This document shows positions 8,375-17,568 of a DNA stretch of 64,000 nucleotides, in pieces. The number at the start of each line of letters is the position of its first letter. Positions within the stretch are counted from its first letter, which is position 1. The position numbers and the translations under genes were made by a program. Source of the stretch: JBMNGN01 sp050949865 (GTDB lineage Bacteria; Bacillota; Syntrophomonadia; Syntrophomonadales; Syntrophomonadaceae); the NCBI GenBank assembly GCA_050949865.1, contig JBMNGN010000002.1, positions 248,001 to 312,000 of the forward strand. Reading direction: 5' to 3'. The notes beneath the pieces were generated by a model, which saw only the letters and a list, made by a program, of their open reading frames with translations, was not told the origin of the DNA and searched no databases.

Positions 8375-9427
8375 GTGCTTCTGCAAGGAAAGCAGGATGT
8401 TTTGGTGCGAGTGATCAGCAGTAGAATTTTTCGATACCTGGTCTTTTTGGTGGCGGTTATGGCCACCCTTTATTTTTTATTTTTAGTTAAGGATATATTG
8501 CTAAGCTTTTTTTTAGGCGCTCTTATAGCTTTTCTGTTATACCGGCCGGTGCACTTTATAGAGTCGAGAGGGATTAGAAGAACCTGGGCAATTTTGCTCC
8601 TGTATTTATTGGTACTCAGTGCCCTGGGCTTAATAGTATCGGTTACTTTAATGGGACTGGGCAAGGAGCTTAATGAGCTGGCTGAATTAGTCCCTGAATA
8701 TGCTGATCAGGCCCAGGAGCTGGCGGAGCAGGTAGATGAATATCCCCTCCCGAAAGAATTAAATAGGATAGTAGATGAAAACCTTTTACGGATCAAGAAA
8801 CTGGTTTATGATGGAGTAAGACATTTTATAAATGATTTATACTTGTTTTTGGGCAGGATCCTGGCCATTATATTTTCTCCCATTTTGGCTTTTTACATTT
8901 TGAATGACTGGGAGAGAATCAGGGATGGAGGATTACGGCTTTTTTCCCCAGGTGCCCGGCGGGAGATTACCCTGATATTACAACAGATTGATGATGTACT
9001 GTTTGAATTCCTAAAAGGACACCTTACAGTTTCCCTTTTTGTAGGAATAGCTACTGGCATATCTGCAGCCCTGATTGGGGTAAAATTTCCTTTTTTAATT
9101 GGGCTGATCGCGGGAATTACCAACCTGATCCCCTATTTCGGGCCTTTTTTGGGGGCGATCCCAGCGGTGGCTATTGCTCTGTCCCAATCATGGCGTTTAG
9201 CAATATATATGGGAATAGCCATATTTATCATTCAGCAGGTCGAGAGCGAGATAATAACCCCCAAAATAATCGGAGAGAAGCTGGGGTTACACCCGCTGGT
9301 CATTGTTTTTGCCCTCCTTTCTGGGGGGAAGTTGTTCGGCCTGTGGGGATTGATATTGGCAGTTCCGGTAGTTGCGGTTTCTAAGGTGATAGTGAAATGG
9401 GGATATCTTAAACTTGTTGAACAATAA
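8375..9427 (+). CDS. AI-2E family transporter-like membrane protein
   Basis: The product of up to 350 residues has the layout of the AI-2E/PerM/YdbI family. Two N-terminal hydrophobic segments come first, then an amphipathic region (about residues 95-150). Then follows the conserved permease half with PFLIGLIAGITNLIPYFGPFLGAIPA and IGEKLGLHPLVIVFALLSGG. Members transport small molecules or ions; the substrate is not predictable. The start is uncertain. The GTG at 8375 gives the longest frame, but AGCAGGA lies 7 bases before an in-frame GTG at 8405, which I find slightly more credible. It precedes alaS by 107 bases. Confidence 0.88.
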   Translation: MLLQGKQDVLVRVISSRIFRYLVFLVAVMATLYFLFLVKDILLSFFLGALIAFLLYRPVHFIESRGIRRTWAILLLYLLVLSALGLIVSVTLMGLGKELNELAELVPEYADQAQELAEQVDEYPLPKELNRIVDENLLRIKKLVYDGVRHFINDLYLFLGRILAIIFSPILAFYILNDWERIRDGGLRLFSPGARREITLILQQIDDVLFEFLKGHLTVSLFVGIATGISAALIGVKFPFLIGLIAGITNLIPYFGPFLGAIPAVAIALSQSWRLAIYMGIAIFIIQQVESEIITPKIIGEKLGLHPLVIVFALLSGGKLFGLWGLILAVPVVAVSKVIVKWGYLKLVEQ

Positions 9428-9534
9428 TTAGGATAGAAAACGGGTCGTTTCCATCCTTATAGTTGACATGGAGCAGGAATAAATAAGAAAATAGATAGAG
9501 TAAAAACCCTTTTTTAAAAAGAGGAGGCTAAGTC

Positions 9535-12171
9535 GTGTGGACTAGTGGTAAAGTCAGATCCGTATTCCTGGAATTTTTTAAGGACAAGCAGCATACATCA
9601 GTGGAGAGTTCTTCCCTGGTGCCGGTGAATGACCCCACCCTGTTGTTCAGTAATGCCGGGATGAACCAATTTAAAGATGTGTTTCTGGGTATAGACAAAC
9701 GGAACTATACCCGGGCGGTATCAGTTCAAAAGTGTGTTCGGGCAGGGGGTAAACACAACGATCTGGATACAGTAGGCAGAACTCCCCGCCACCATACTTT
9801 TTTTGAGATGCTGGGCAATTTTTCTTTTGGCGATTATTTTAAAAAGGAGGCTATTGCTTATGCCTGGGAGTTTTTGACTGAGGTTATCCAACTGCCCAAA
9901 GAACGCCTGTGGGTGACGGTTTACCAGGATGATGATGAAGCTTCCCAGTTATGGCAGCAGGTAGCCGGCATTAGCCCGGATAGAATTATCAGACTGGGCG
10001 AAAAGGATAATTTCTGGAGTATGGGGGATACAGGACCGTGCGGTCCCTGCAGCGAAATATTGTATGATCGGGGGGAAGAGTTTACCTGCGGGAACGAATG
10101 CGGAATAGGGATTTGTGATTGTGATCGGTGGCTTGAGATTTGGAACCTGGTGTTTATGCAGTATAATCGCGGCAGTGATGGGGAGATTACCCCTTTGCCC
10201 AGGCCCAGTATTGATACCGGGATGGGACTCGAGAGATTGACCTCTATTCTGCAAAAAGTACCCAGCAACTATGATACGGATCTGTTTGTACCTATAATAA
10301 AACACCTGGAGAATATGTCCGGGATTCAATATAACCCCGGTGATCCTGGGTTTCCTTTCCGGGTTATCGCAGACCACAGCCGGTCCAGCACTTTTCTGAT
10401 TGCTGATGGAGTAATTCCCAGTAATGATGGACGAGGCTATGTTTTACGGAGGATAATACGCCGGGCGGTTAGGTTCGGTCGTTTATTGGGAATTCACCAG
10501 GCATTCTTGCATAAAAATGTGGATATTGTGGTCGATTTAATGCAAGACGCTTACCCAGATTTAGAATCAAAAAGGGATTTTATCAAAAAAGTCATCCAAC
10601 TTGAGGAAGAAAGGTTTTCTTCCACCTTGAATGAAGGCTTGAAAAAAGTAGAGGAGATAATCAGCCAGGCCCGTAAAGAGGGGCAAAAAGTCCTGCCAGG
10701 GGAAGCTGTTTTTATGCTTTATGATACCTACGGTTTTCCCATTGATTTGACTGAAGATATCGCCGATGAGAATGGTTTTATTGTGGATAAGAAGACCTTT
10801 GAGCAAATGATGGAGGAACAAAGAAATCGAGCCCGGGAATCGAATAAAACTTCGGCTGCTTTCAGCCAGGAAATAGCCATATCGGATTTGCTTAAAGGGG
10901 TAAAACCTACTGATTTTACTGGCTATAGCCGGATAAATGATACAGCATCAGTCTTAAAGATTATTAAGGATGGCATTCTGGTGGAGTCAGCAGAAGAAGG
11001 TGAGGTCTCGGTAATCGTAAATCATAGCCCTTTTTATCCTGAAGGCGGAGGGCAGGTTTCTGATCGCGGGGTACTTACCGGGCTTAAATGCCGTATTGAT
11101 ATAAATGATGTCCAAAAGGTGGCTAGCTGGATAATCCATACCGGGTACCTTAAAGGCCAATTGCAGGTAGGGGACCAGGTGTCTTTAGAAGTTGAAGCTG
11201 AGTCCAGAATGGATACCCAAAGAAACCATACCGCCACCCACTTGCTGCATAAAGCCTTGCGAATAGTATTGGGGGAACATGCTCAGCAAAAAGGATCCCT
11301 GGTGGAGCCTGCTCGCCTGCGCTTTGATTTCTCCCATTTATCCCCCCTGACAGAGGATGAGCTGCTCAGGGTTGAAAATATTGTAAACCAGGCTATATGG
11401 GCAACCTATGAGGTTAGTGCTGTAGTAACCGGTATTGACCAGGCCCGGGAAATGGGGGCCATTGCCCTGTTTGGCGAAAAATACGGGGAAGAGGTAAGAG
11501 TGGTACAGATTGGCGATTTCAGTTTGGAATTGTGTGGTGGTACCCACGTAAACAATACCGGGCAGATTGGAATGTTTAAGATTATCAATGAAACCAGTAT
11601 CGGTTCCGGCTTACGGCGCATAGAAGCAGTAACTGGCAGCCATGCGGTTGAATACCTGCACCAGCTGGAAAACGAATTAAAAAGAGCCGCAGCTTTATTG
11701 AGGACTACGGCTTTTCAGGTTGCTGATAAGATAGATGGTCTAAACAGCATGCTCAAGAATAAAAATAAAGAAATCGATCTGCTGAAGAACCGCCTGGCGA
11801 AATCATCGGTTGAGGATCTAATAAACAAGGCATATATCATAAAAGACACCAGTATTCTTATTGAAGCCATAGAAGTCGAGGATGTAGGGATTCTGCGGGA
11901 GAACGCCGAGAAAATTAAGGATAAACTGGGAAGAGCCATAGTTATGCTGGCTGCCCCGGTGGGAGGCAAGGTAGCTTTGATCTGCTTTGTTAGCAAGGAC
12001 CTAGTTGAGCAGGGAGTCCACGCAGGAAAAATTGTCGGTGCCGCAGCTAAGGCCGCTGGAGGTGGAGGCGGAGGGAGACCGGATATGGCCCAGGCAGGTG
12101 CTAGAGAAATAGATAAAATACCTGATGCTCTAAATGCTGCGCAAAAATTGATTGAAAAAACCCTGGCCTGA
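9535..12171 (+). CDS. alaS: Alanine--tRNA ligase
   Basis: The 878-residue product is full-length AlaRS. Class II motif 1 and the opening (FLEFFKDKQHTSVESSSLVP) start the catalytic domain. The editing domain has HTATHLLHKAL (zinc ligands) and later CGGTHV. The C-terminal C-Ala domain ends with a Gly-rich GGGGGGRPDMAQAG. It charges tRNA-Ala in the cytoplasm and edits mischarged Ser/Gly. The GTG start follows AGAGGAGG by 7-8 bases. A TTGACA lies about 70 bases upstream without a convincing -10. I looked for a T-box leader and there is no room or conserved box for one in the 107-base interval. ireB follows 53 bases later. Confidence 0.98.
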   Translation: MWTSGKVRSVFLEFFKDKQHTSVESSSLVPVNDPTLLFSNAGMNQFKDVFLGIDKRNYTRAVSVQKCVRAGGKHNDLDTVGRTPRHHTFFEMLGNFSFGDYFKKEAIAYAWEFLTEVIQLPKERLWVTVYQDDDEASQLWQQVAGISPDRIIRLGEKDNFWSMGDTGPCGPCSEILYDRGEEFTCGNECGIGICDCDRWLEIWNLVFMQYNRGSDGEITPLPRPSIDTGMGLERLTSILQKVPSNYDTDLFVPIIKHLENMSGIQYNPGDPGFPFRVIADHSRSSTFLIADGVIPSNDGRGYVLRRIIRRAVRFGRLLGIHQAFLHKNVDIVVDLMQDAYPDLESKRDFIKKVIQLEEERFSSTLNEGLKKVEEIISQARKEGQKVLPGEAVFMLYDTYGFPIDLTEDIADENGFIVDKKTFEQMMEEQRNRARESNKTSAAFSQEIAISDLLKGVKPTDFTGYSRINDTASVLKIIKDGILVESAEEGEVSVIVNHSPFYPEGGGQVSDRGVLTGLKCRIDINDVQKVASWIIHTGYLKGQLQVGDQVSLEVEAESRMDTQRNHTATHLLHKALRIVLGEHAQQKGSLVEPARLRFDFSHLSPLTEDELLRVENIVNQAIWATYEVSAVVTGIDQAREMGAIALFGEKYGEEVRVVQIGDFSLELCGGTHVNNTGQIGMFKIINETSIGSGLRRIEAVTGSHAVEYLHQLENELKRAAALLRTTAFQVADKIDGLNSMLKNKNKEIDLLKNRLAKSSVEDLINKAYIIKDTSILIEAIEVEDVGILRENAEKIKDKLGRAIVMLAAPVGGKVALICFVSKDLVEQGVHAGKIVGAAAKAAGGGGGGRPDMAQAGAREIDKIPDALNAAQKLIEKTLA

Positions 12172-12224
12172 ACAAAGGAGTTTAAGGGTTTAATGTAGAA
12201 AAAGAGCACGGAGGAGGTGTTGCT

Positions 12225-12482
12225 ATGCCTCAAAATCCAGGCGAAACAGTAAGTTTTAAACCGAGTAAAGACGGTGAAACTAAAGTTCACGCCATACTAT
12301 TATCTGTTTACGAGGCTCTAAAAGAGAAAGGGTATAATCCTATTAACCAGCTGGTAGGGTATATGATTTCTGGTGATCCTTCATACATAACCAGCCATAA
12401 AGATGCTAGAACGCTAATTTGCCGAATTGACCGGGATGAAATTCTGGAAGTATTGCTCAAAAACTACTTACACGAAGGATAG
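12225..12482 (+). CDS. ireB: IreB family regulatory phosphoprotein (UPF0297)
   Basis: The 85-residue product matches the IreB/YrzL/ReoM family in length and pattern. It has an N-terminal Thr-containing stretch (GETVSFKPSKDGETKVHAILLSVYEAL) and the conserved GYNPINQLVGYMISGDPSYITSHKDAR block. In Enterococcus and Listeria this small protein is phosphorylated by the PASTA kinase IreK/PrkA and controls cell-envelope synthesis, in Listeria through MurA degradation. The start follows GGAGGTG by 6 bases. Its position between alaS and ruvX is the usual Firmicute order. Confidence 0.95.
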   Translation: MPQNPGETVSFKPSKDGETKVHAILLSVYEALKEKGYNPINQLVGYMISGDPSYITSHKDARTLICRIDRDEILEVLLKNYLHEG

Positions 12483-12562
12483 TGATGTTTATTATCATCG
12501 TATACTATATAAATACAGTGGTTTAAATTGCTATCGCAGAGGAAGTATAGGGTGCACAGTTT

Positions 12563-12979
12563 ATGAGAATAATGGGCTTGGATGTTGGAGATAAGAGAAT
12601 AGGAGTGGCCTTAAGCGATCCTTTAAAATTAACTGCTCAGGGACAATGTGTAATTGAACGCCGTAGCCCTGATGCGGACTTAGATAGAATAACCGCAATC
12701 TGCATGGAGTACCAGGTAGGGAAAATTGTAGTAGGATTGCCTTTAAACATGAATGGAACTGAGGGTCCCAAAGCTCTGGAAATACGGACTTTTGCCCGTA
12801 AGCTGCAAAACTGCTCCAGATTGCCAGTGGAGTTTTATGATGAGAGGTTAACCACGAAAAGTGCCGAAAGGTTATTAATAAACGCCGATGTGTCCAGAAA
12901 AAAGAGAAAGCAGGTAATAGACAAATTGGCGGCGGTAAATATCCTGCAACATTACCTGGATAGGGGGTCAATTAAGTAA
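12563..12979 (+). CDS. ruvX: Putative pre-16S rRNA nuclease / Holliday junction resolvase-like YqgF
   Basis: The 138-residue product has the RNase H-like YqgF fold: MGLDVGDKRIGVALSD at the start carries the first catalytic aspartate (D7), IVVGLPLNMNGTEG lies in the middle and FYDERLTTKSAER carries the later acidic residues. In E. coli YqgF processes the 5' end of 16S rRNA; a Holliday junction resolvase role has also been proposed. Length is normal. It lies between ireB and the DUF1292 gene, as in Bacillus and Clostridia. Confidence 0.95.
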   Translation: MRIMGLDVGDKRIGVALSDPLKLTAQGQCVIERRSPDADLDRITAICMEYQVGKIVVGLPLNMNGTEGPKALEIRTFARKLQNCSRLPVEFYDERLTTKSAERLLINADVSRKKRKQVIDKLAAVNILQHYLDRGSIK

Positions 12980-13013
12980 GTCTGTCGGAAATAAAATGAA
13001 TAGAGGTGTACAA

Positions 13014-13310
13014 ATGAGCAAGGAGGAACAGTTTGATGAGTTACCGGTTCTGGTTTTAGTTGATGAGGAAGGGACAGAGCATCAGTTTGAACTTCTGGCT
13101 GAACTCGAGATAGAGGATTCTGATTACCGGGTACTGGTACCTTTTGGGGAAGAAAATGAGGATTTGGAAGAGGATGAGGTAGAAGTAGTAATCCTCAAGG
13201 TTGTTTATGATGAAGAGGGTAATGAACTATTAAGCGACATAGACGATGATGAGGAATGGGAGAAGGTAGCAGATGCCTGGCAGGAATTAGTGGAAAAAGG
13301 CGAACTTTAA
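13014..13310 (+). CDS. DUF1292 protein (UPF0473 / YrzB family)
   Basis: I chose the ATG at 13014 because AGAGGTG lies 6 bases upstream; the in-frame ATG at 12996 has no ribosome site. The 98-residue product is very acidic, with the DUF1292 pattern LVDEEGTEHQFELLAELEIEDSDYRVLVPF and an acidic EENEDLEEDEVEVVILKVV block. The function of the family is unknown; it is consistently linked to ruvX and ireB in Firmicutes. An intrinsic terminator follows, closing the alaS-led run. Confidence 0.92.
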   Translation: MSKEEQFDELPVLVLVDEEGTEHQFELLAELEIEDSDYRVLVPFGEENEDLEEDEVEVVILKVVYDEEGNELLSDIDDDEEWEKVADAWQELVEKGEL

Positions 13311-13322
13311 TTTAGTAAAAAT

Positions 13323-13345
13323 AGAAGCTTAAAAGCTTCTTTTTT
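13323..13345 (+). terminator. Intrinsic terminator after DUF1292 gene
   Basis: A perfect 8-base arm (AGAAGCTT, 13323-13330) pairs with AAGCTTCT (13333-13340), directly followed by five further T residues. It lies 13 bases past the stop codon. Confidence 0.85.
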
Positions 13346-13515
13346 ACTGTTTAATAACCTGATACTTTTATATCAATCCATTTATACTTGCTGACCGAAA
13401 AGTAAATACTTGATGAAAAAATCCTTTAGAAATGACATTTAGATTTAAGGGGGAATATCCTGTTTAAGCTGGGGTAATTGCCAGTTATTACTGCGGACGC
13501 TCAGGGGGTGCGTAG

Positions 13516-15003
13516 TTGTCTAAGAGGAGAATTCAATTTGCACTGGTCTTTATTATGGTTTTGATGATTGGTATTAGTGCGGCAGTACTATTGTATTTTT
13601 ACCACCTCTTTTATCAAACCGAATATTTTTTACCCGGGGTTACTATTGCTTCCGTTCCAGTGGAAGGGTACAATACTGAGCAAGCCATAAATATCCTGGA
13701 ACGGGAGTTGTTGGAGCAGTACAAAAAGGAAGTAGTGTTTTTTTACGGCGATAAAGAATTCACCATTAAGTTAAGCCAGATCTGTTTACCCATAGATACT
13801 GAAGAAGTGGTTTATAATGTTTGGAACAGTGAACGGGGGCGTCATTGGAAATCAAAACTCTATAATATAGACGGGTCCCGCAAGATTAGATATCCAGTTA
13901 AGCTTCGATATAATGAATCGGCGATTAAAGAATTGTTGGATGATTGGGGGGCCGAGATAAATGAAGAGCCGTCAAATGCTTATTTAGAACTTGATCCGGT
14001 GCAAGGCTTAACCGTTAAACCGGAAAAAGCGGGCAGGGCAGTGGAAATGGAAGGTACCATCAATGGGCTTCCTTCGGAATTGACCCAGGGGGAAACCATC
14101 AGGGTACCTATTGTAGTTGAAGAGAGAATACCGGAGGTTAAAGCTGAAGACCTTAAGAATACTGGAGAATTAGCCAGTTATACCACCTGGTATAACGTTG
14201 GCGATCAGGCCCGGACTAATAACCTTAAGCTAGCAGCAAAGGCTATTCACGGGTCGGTGGTTCTGCCAGGGAGGGTTTTTTCCTTCAACGAGACGGTGGG
14301 AGAAAGAACCTTGTTAGCTGGTTATCAAGATGCCCTGGTGATCGTAGGAGGCAAGTTTATACCCGGCATTGGCGGCGGAATATGCCAGGTTTCCTCAACT
14401 CTTTACAATACCTGTTTGCTGGCCGGGCTCGAAATAGTGGAACGCCATAACCATGCACTGGCTGTTGCTTATGTACCGGTAGGCCGCGACGCAACAGTTG
14501 CCTACGGGCTCCAGGATTTCCGCTTTAAGAATAATACCGGTTACCCCATTTATATAAGAGCAGTTTCTGAAGGGGGAAAGTTGACTATAAGCCTGTACGG
14601 GAATCTGGAACAAAAGGCTGAGGTAAAAATTATTCAAATTATAGACAAGGTTATGGAATACCAGGAGATAAGAGAAACCGTTGCTGAGCTTGAACCAGGC
14701 ACGGAAGAAGTCAAAAATGAGGGTTTTCCAGGATATGGGGTCAGGATTTTCCGGGTTTTTTATGACCGGAATGGCCAACTGATTAAGGAAGAACTTGTTT
14801 CCAGGGATTATTACCAACCCTTGAACAAACTAATCCACATGGGTCCTCCGAAGGAAAACGAAACACCGTTACCCCCAGATGCAGGTTCTGGAACCGCCCC
14901 TGATGAACAACCGGAACCGCCACGAGAATCAAATGAACCTGAAAAAAGCGGTGATGAGCAAAATGAACCGGGGAACAATGGAGTTCCAGTTATAAACGAT
15001 TAG
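13516..15003 (+). CDS. VanW family protein with YoaR-like N-terminal region
   Basis: The 495-residue product starts at TTG after AGGGGGTG. It has one membrane anchor (about residues 8-28) and then an extracytoplasmic peptidoglycan-binding-like domain (about 40-190). The VanW domain follows (about 215-350), with FSFNETVGERTLLAGY and the diagnostic GGGICQVSSTLYN. A G5-like segment comes next (about 370-435; VMEYQEIRETVAELEPGTEEVKN). The C-terminal tail of about 50 residues is rich in Pro, Glu and Asn and looks disordered. VanW proteins are linked to the cell wall, but their reaction is unknown. mltG follows 32 bases later, which supports an envelope role. Confidence 0.92.
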   Translation: MSKRRIQFALVFIMVLMIGISAAVLLYFYHLFYQTEYFLPGVTIASVPVEGYNTEQAINILERELLEQYKKEVVFFYGDKEFTIKLSQICLPIDTEEVVYNVWNSERGRHWKSKLYNIDGSRKIRYPVKLRYNESAIKELLDDWGAEINEEPSNAYLELDPVQGLTVKPEKAGRAVEMEGTINGLPSELTQGETIRVPIVVEERIPEVKAEDLKNTGELASYTTWYNVGDQARTNNLKLAAKAIHGSVVLPGRVFSFNETVGERTLLAGYQDALVIVGGKFIPGIGGGICQVSSTLYNTCLLAGLEIVERHNHALAVAYVPVGRDATVAYGLQDFRFKNNTGYPIYIRAVSEGGKLTISLYGNLEQKAEVKIIQIIDKVMEYQEIRETVAELEPGTEEVKNEGFPGYGVRIFRVFYDRNGQLIKEELVSRDYYQPLNKLIHMGPPKENETPLPPDAGSGTAPDEQPEPPRESNEPEKSGDEQNEPGNNGVPVIND

Positions 15004-15035
15004 TTATGAAAGTTAGTTAAGAACCAGGTGAAGAA

Positions 15036-16079
15036 ATGAGTGAATTAAAGCCCATGAAACTAAAAGCCGTTGCCGTTATGGGACTGGCAGTAATTATATT
15101 GTTGGGGTTGGTTATTACCGGATTGCAGCTGTTAAACCGCCAGTATGCGCCGGTGGATCCCGCGGATAAGGTATTTATTGAAGTAATAATTCCCGAAAAC
15201 AGTAATGCAGGTCAAATAGCCGAGATCCTTAAAGGGCATGACCTAATTCGCAGTTCGCGGGCATTTATAAATTACTGCCGCAGAGAAGGGCTGGATAGCC
15301 AATTAAAGGCCGGCCATTATAAATTCAGCCGGAGCCAGTCTTTGCAGGACATAGTTAAAGCAATTGCCGATGGGCAGGTAGTTAATATATCGATAACCAT
15401 ACCTGAAGGCTATACAATTCCTCAAATAGGTGAACTGTTGGCCGGCCGCAACATTTGTACCTGGGAGGAATGGACCAGGGCTATCGGGAAAAAATATGCC
15501 TACCCTTTCCTGGAAGGAGTTGATGTAACCAGAGCCAACTATCTTGAGGGATTCCTGTTCCCGAATACCTATTACATTACTGACAATACCAGTGCTGAAC
15601 AAATAGTTAAGATGATGTTGGAGCAATTCCAAACCCTATGGAACACCGAGTTCTCATCACTGGCTGAGGAACGGACCATGAGCGTGTATGATACCCTAAT
15701 CATAGCATCTATGATTGAGAAGGAGGCTATGGTGGCGGATGAGAGACGGAAGATTTCCGGCGTTATTAAGAACCGCCTGGAACGGGGGATGCTTTTACAG
15801 ATAGATGCCACGGTTCTTTATTGCTTGGAAGAAGATAAGGATATTGTTACTTTAAATGATTTAGAGGTTGATTGTCCCTATAATACCTACAAGTACCCCG
15901 GATTGCCGCCCGGACCCATTGCCTGTCCTGGTAAAGATTCAATACAGGCTGCCTTAGATCCAGAGGAACACTCTTATTATTATTATGTCTCAATGGGTGA
16001 TGGCCGGCATTATTTCTCCAGGACTTATGACGAACATTTAAGGGCCAAGCACAAGTATATTGATCAGAAATTACCTTGA
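15036..16079 (+). CDS. mltG: Endolytic transglycosylase MltG
   Basis: The 347-residue product has an N-terminal membrane anchor (about residues 10-28), a LysM-like region (about 40-110) and the YceG catalytic domain with IIASMIEKEAM carrying the catalytic glutamate. Further conserved segments are RLERGMLLQIDATVLY, YNTYKYPGLPPGPIACPG and YYYYVSMGDGRHYFSRTY. MltG cleaves nascent glycan strands at the membrane and helps set glycan chain length. Start and length match the family. It lies in the Firmicute-typical place between ruvX/DUF1292 and the U32 gene. Confidence 0.96.
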   Translation: MSELKPMKLKAVAVMGLAVIILLGLVITGLQLLNRQYAPVDPADKVFIEVIIPENSNAGQIAEILKGHDLIRSSRAFINYCRREGLDSQLKAGHYKFSRSQSLQDIVKAIADGQVVNISITIPEGYTIPQIGELLAGRNICTWEEWTRAIGKKYAYPFLEGVDVTRANYLEGFLFPNTYYITDNTSAEQIVKMMLEQFQTLWNTEFSSLAEERTMSVYDTLIIASMIEKEAMVADERRKISGVIKNRLERGMLLQIDATVLYCLEEDKDIVTLNDLEVDCPYNTYKYPGLPPGPIACPGKDSIQAALDPEEHSYYYYVSMGDGRHYFSRTYDEHLRAKHKYIDQKLP

Positions 16080-16091
16080 AGGGGATAGTTT

Positions 16092-17348
16092 ATGAAAGCG
16101 CCTGAATTGGTTATGCCGGCCGGCTCCTTGGAAAAGCTAGAAACGGCTGTACTCTTTGGGGCTGATGCAGTATACCTGGGAGGTAAGGAATTTAGCCTAA
16201 GGGCCTTTGCCGGCAATTTTACCCTGGAAGAGATACATAAAGGGGTAATTTTTGCCCACCAGAGAAATAAAAAGGTCTATATAACCGTAAACATCTTTGC
16301 TCATAACCGGGACATAGACCAATTGCCTGCCTACCTGCAAAAATTGGCCGAATTGCAGGTGGATGGTCTTATAATATCTGATCCCGGGGTAATCCGTCTG
16401 GCGCAGACATATGCACCAGGGGTGCCGATCACGGTCAGCACTCAGGCTAATGTGACCAACTATCAATCAGCCAGTTTTTATCGGGACCTGGGAGCGACAA
16501 GGATTGTGCTGGCCCGGGAACTGTCTCTGGAAGAAATCGCTGAGATTAAGAACCGGGTTGATGTAGAACTGGAAGTATTCGTTCACGGAGCCATGTGTGT
16601 ATCGTATTCCGGGCGTTGCCTATTGTCCTATTATATGACCGGGCGGAGTGCGAATAGAGGGGCTTGTGCCCATCCCTGCAGGTACAGCTATTCCTTGATG
16701 GAAGAAAAGCGGCCGGGACAGTATTATCCGATAGAGGAGGATGAACGGGGCAGCTACATATTGAATTCCCACGATCTCTGCCTGCTGGAATGGATTCCTG
16801 ATTTAATCGGCCTGGGTGTTACAGCGTTCAAGGTGGAAGGCAGAATGAAAAGCCCCTTGTATGTTGCCAGCGTAGCTATGGTATACCAGAAGGCCCTTGA
16901 TGTGTACCAAAGCGGGCGAACTCCCTTACCCGGAGAATTCAGGGAATGGATGGACGAATTAAACCTTACTGCCACCAGGGGGTTTACCACAGGCTTTATA
17001 ACCGGGCAGCCGGCTTCCCAGGACTTAATAAAAGCCCCCATAGCCCAAAAGGCAGAATTTTGCGGAATAGTAACCGGGTATAGAAAGGATTGGAAAATGA
17101 TGGAGGTAGAACAGCGTTCCAATTTCGGTCCCGGAGACCAGTTGGAATTGCTCATTCCCGGCGGTGAGATATTAAAAATAGAGTTAGAACATTTATATAA
17201 TGATGAGCTGGAAAAGATTGATCGGGCCCGTCATCCAAGGCAAAAAGTGTTTTTGCCCTGGGAGGAAGAAGTTCCCGAATCCTCTATATTAAGAAGGGTG
17301 GTTAACTTAAATCAGCAGCGAAATTATTGCCCGGGTGGCGGTGCATGA
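16092..17348 (+). CDS. U32 family peptidase-like protein (TrhP-like)
   Basis: The 418-residue product opens with the family N-terminus (ELVMPAGSLEKLETAVLFGADAVYLGG). It carries the cysteine-rich signature GAMCVSYSGRCLLSYYMTGR followed by RGACAHPCRYSY, which binds an Fe-S cluster in characterised members. Despite the peptidase name, E. coli TrhP and RlhA relatives install hydroxylations on tRNA or rRNA using prephenate-derived chemistry. This copy sits where Bacillus has yrrN/yrrO, so a tRNA U34 hydroxylation role is the best inference. It overlaps the following DUF4911 gene by 14 bases. Confidence 0.92.
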   Translation: MKAPELVMPAGSLEKLETAVLFGADAVYLGGKEFSLRAFAGNFTLEEIHKGVIFAHQRNKKVYITVNIFAHNRDIDQLPAYLQKLAELQVDGLIISDPGVIRLAQTYAPGVPITVSTQANVTNYQSASFYRDLGATRIVLARELSLEEIAEIKNRVDVELEVFVHGAMCVSYSGRCLLSYYMTGRSANRGACAHPCRYSYSLMEEKRPGQYYPIEEDERGSYILNSHDLCLLEWIPDLIGLGVTAFKVEGRMKSPLYVASVAMVYQKALDVYQSGRTPLPGEFREWMDELNLTATRGFTTGFITGQPASQDLIKAPIAQKAEFCGIVTGYRKDWKMMEVEQRSNFGPGDQLELLIPGGEILKIELEHLYNDELEKIDRARHPRQKVFLPWEEEVPESSILRRVVNLNQQRNYCPGGGA

Positions 17349-17520
17349 TATTGATTTTTTGAATAAAATTATAGAAGCCTACGATAACCTGGGGATCCTG
17401 TCTACCCTGAACCAAAAGGAAGGGGTGGTTATAATCAGGACTACCGAGGACACCTTCAAGGACCTCCAAGCCATTTTATCCCATCTGCCTTTTGCTATTG
17501 AAATATTATCGAATAATTAG
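17335..17520 (+). CDS. DUF4911 domain protein
   Basis: The 61-residue product begins at GTG inside the end of the U32 gene (14-base overlap), which suggests translational coupling. The pattern HDIDFLNKIIEAYDNLGILSTLNQKEGVVIIRTTEDTFKDLQAILSHL fits the short DUF4911 family, often found next to U32 genes in Clostridia. It looks like a small alpha/beta domain that might assist the U32 enzyme. The start could also be the GTG at 17341. Function is unknown. Confidence 0.8.
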   Translation: MAVHDIDFLNKIIEAYDNLGILSTLNQKEGVVIIRTTEDTFKDLQAILSHLPFAIEILSNN

Positions 17521-17568
17521 TCCCGATTTGAGCCAATTATAAATAAAAGGATTCAAAGAAGGGATAGC

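Noticed and set aside
9428..9534. A T-box leader before alaS
   Set aside because: The interval is only 107 bases and lacks the conserved T-box sequence and a terminator hairpin; TTGACA is present but without a good -10.
11715..12290. A 191-codon open frame on the minus strand within alaS
   Set aside because: It lies antisense to the strongly conserved C-terminal half of alaS, has no ribosome site and resembles no family.
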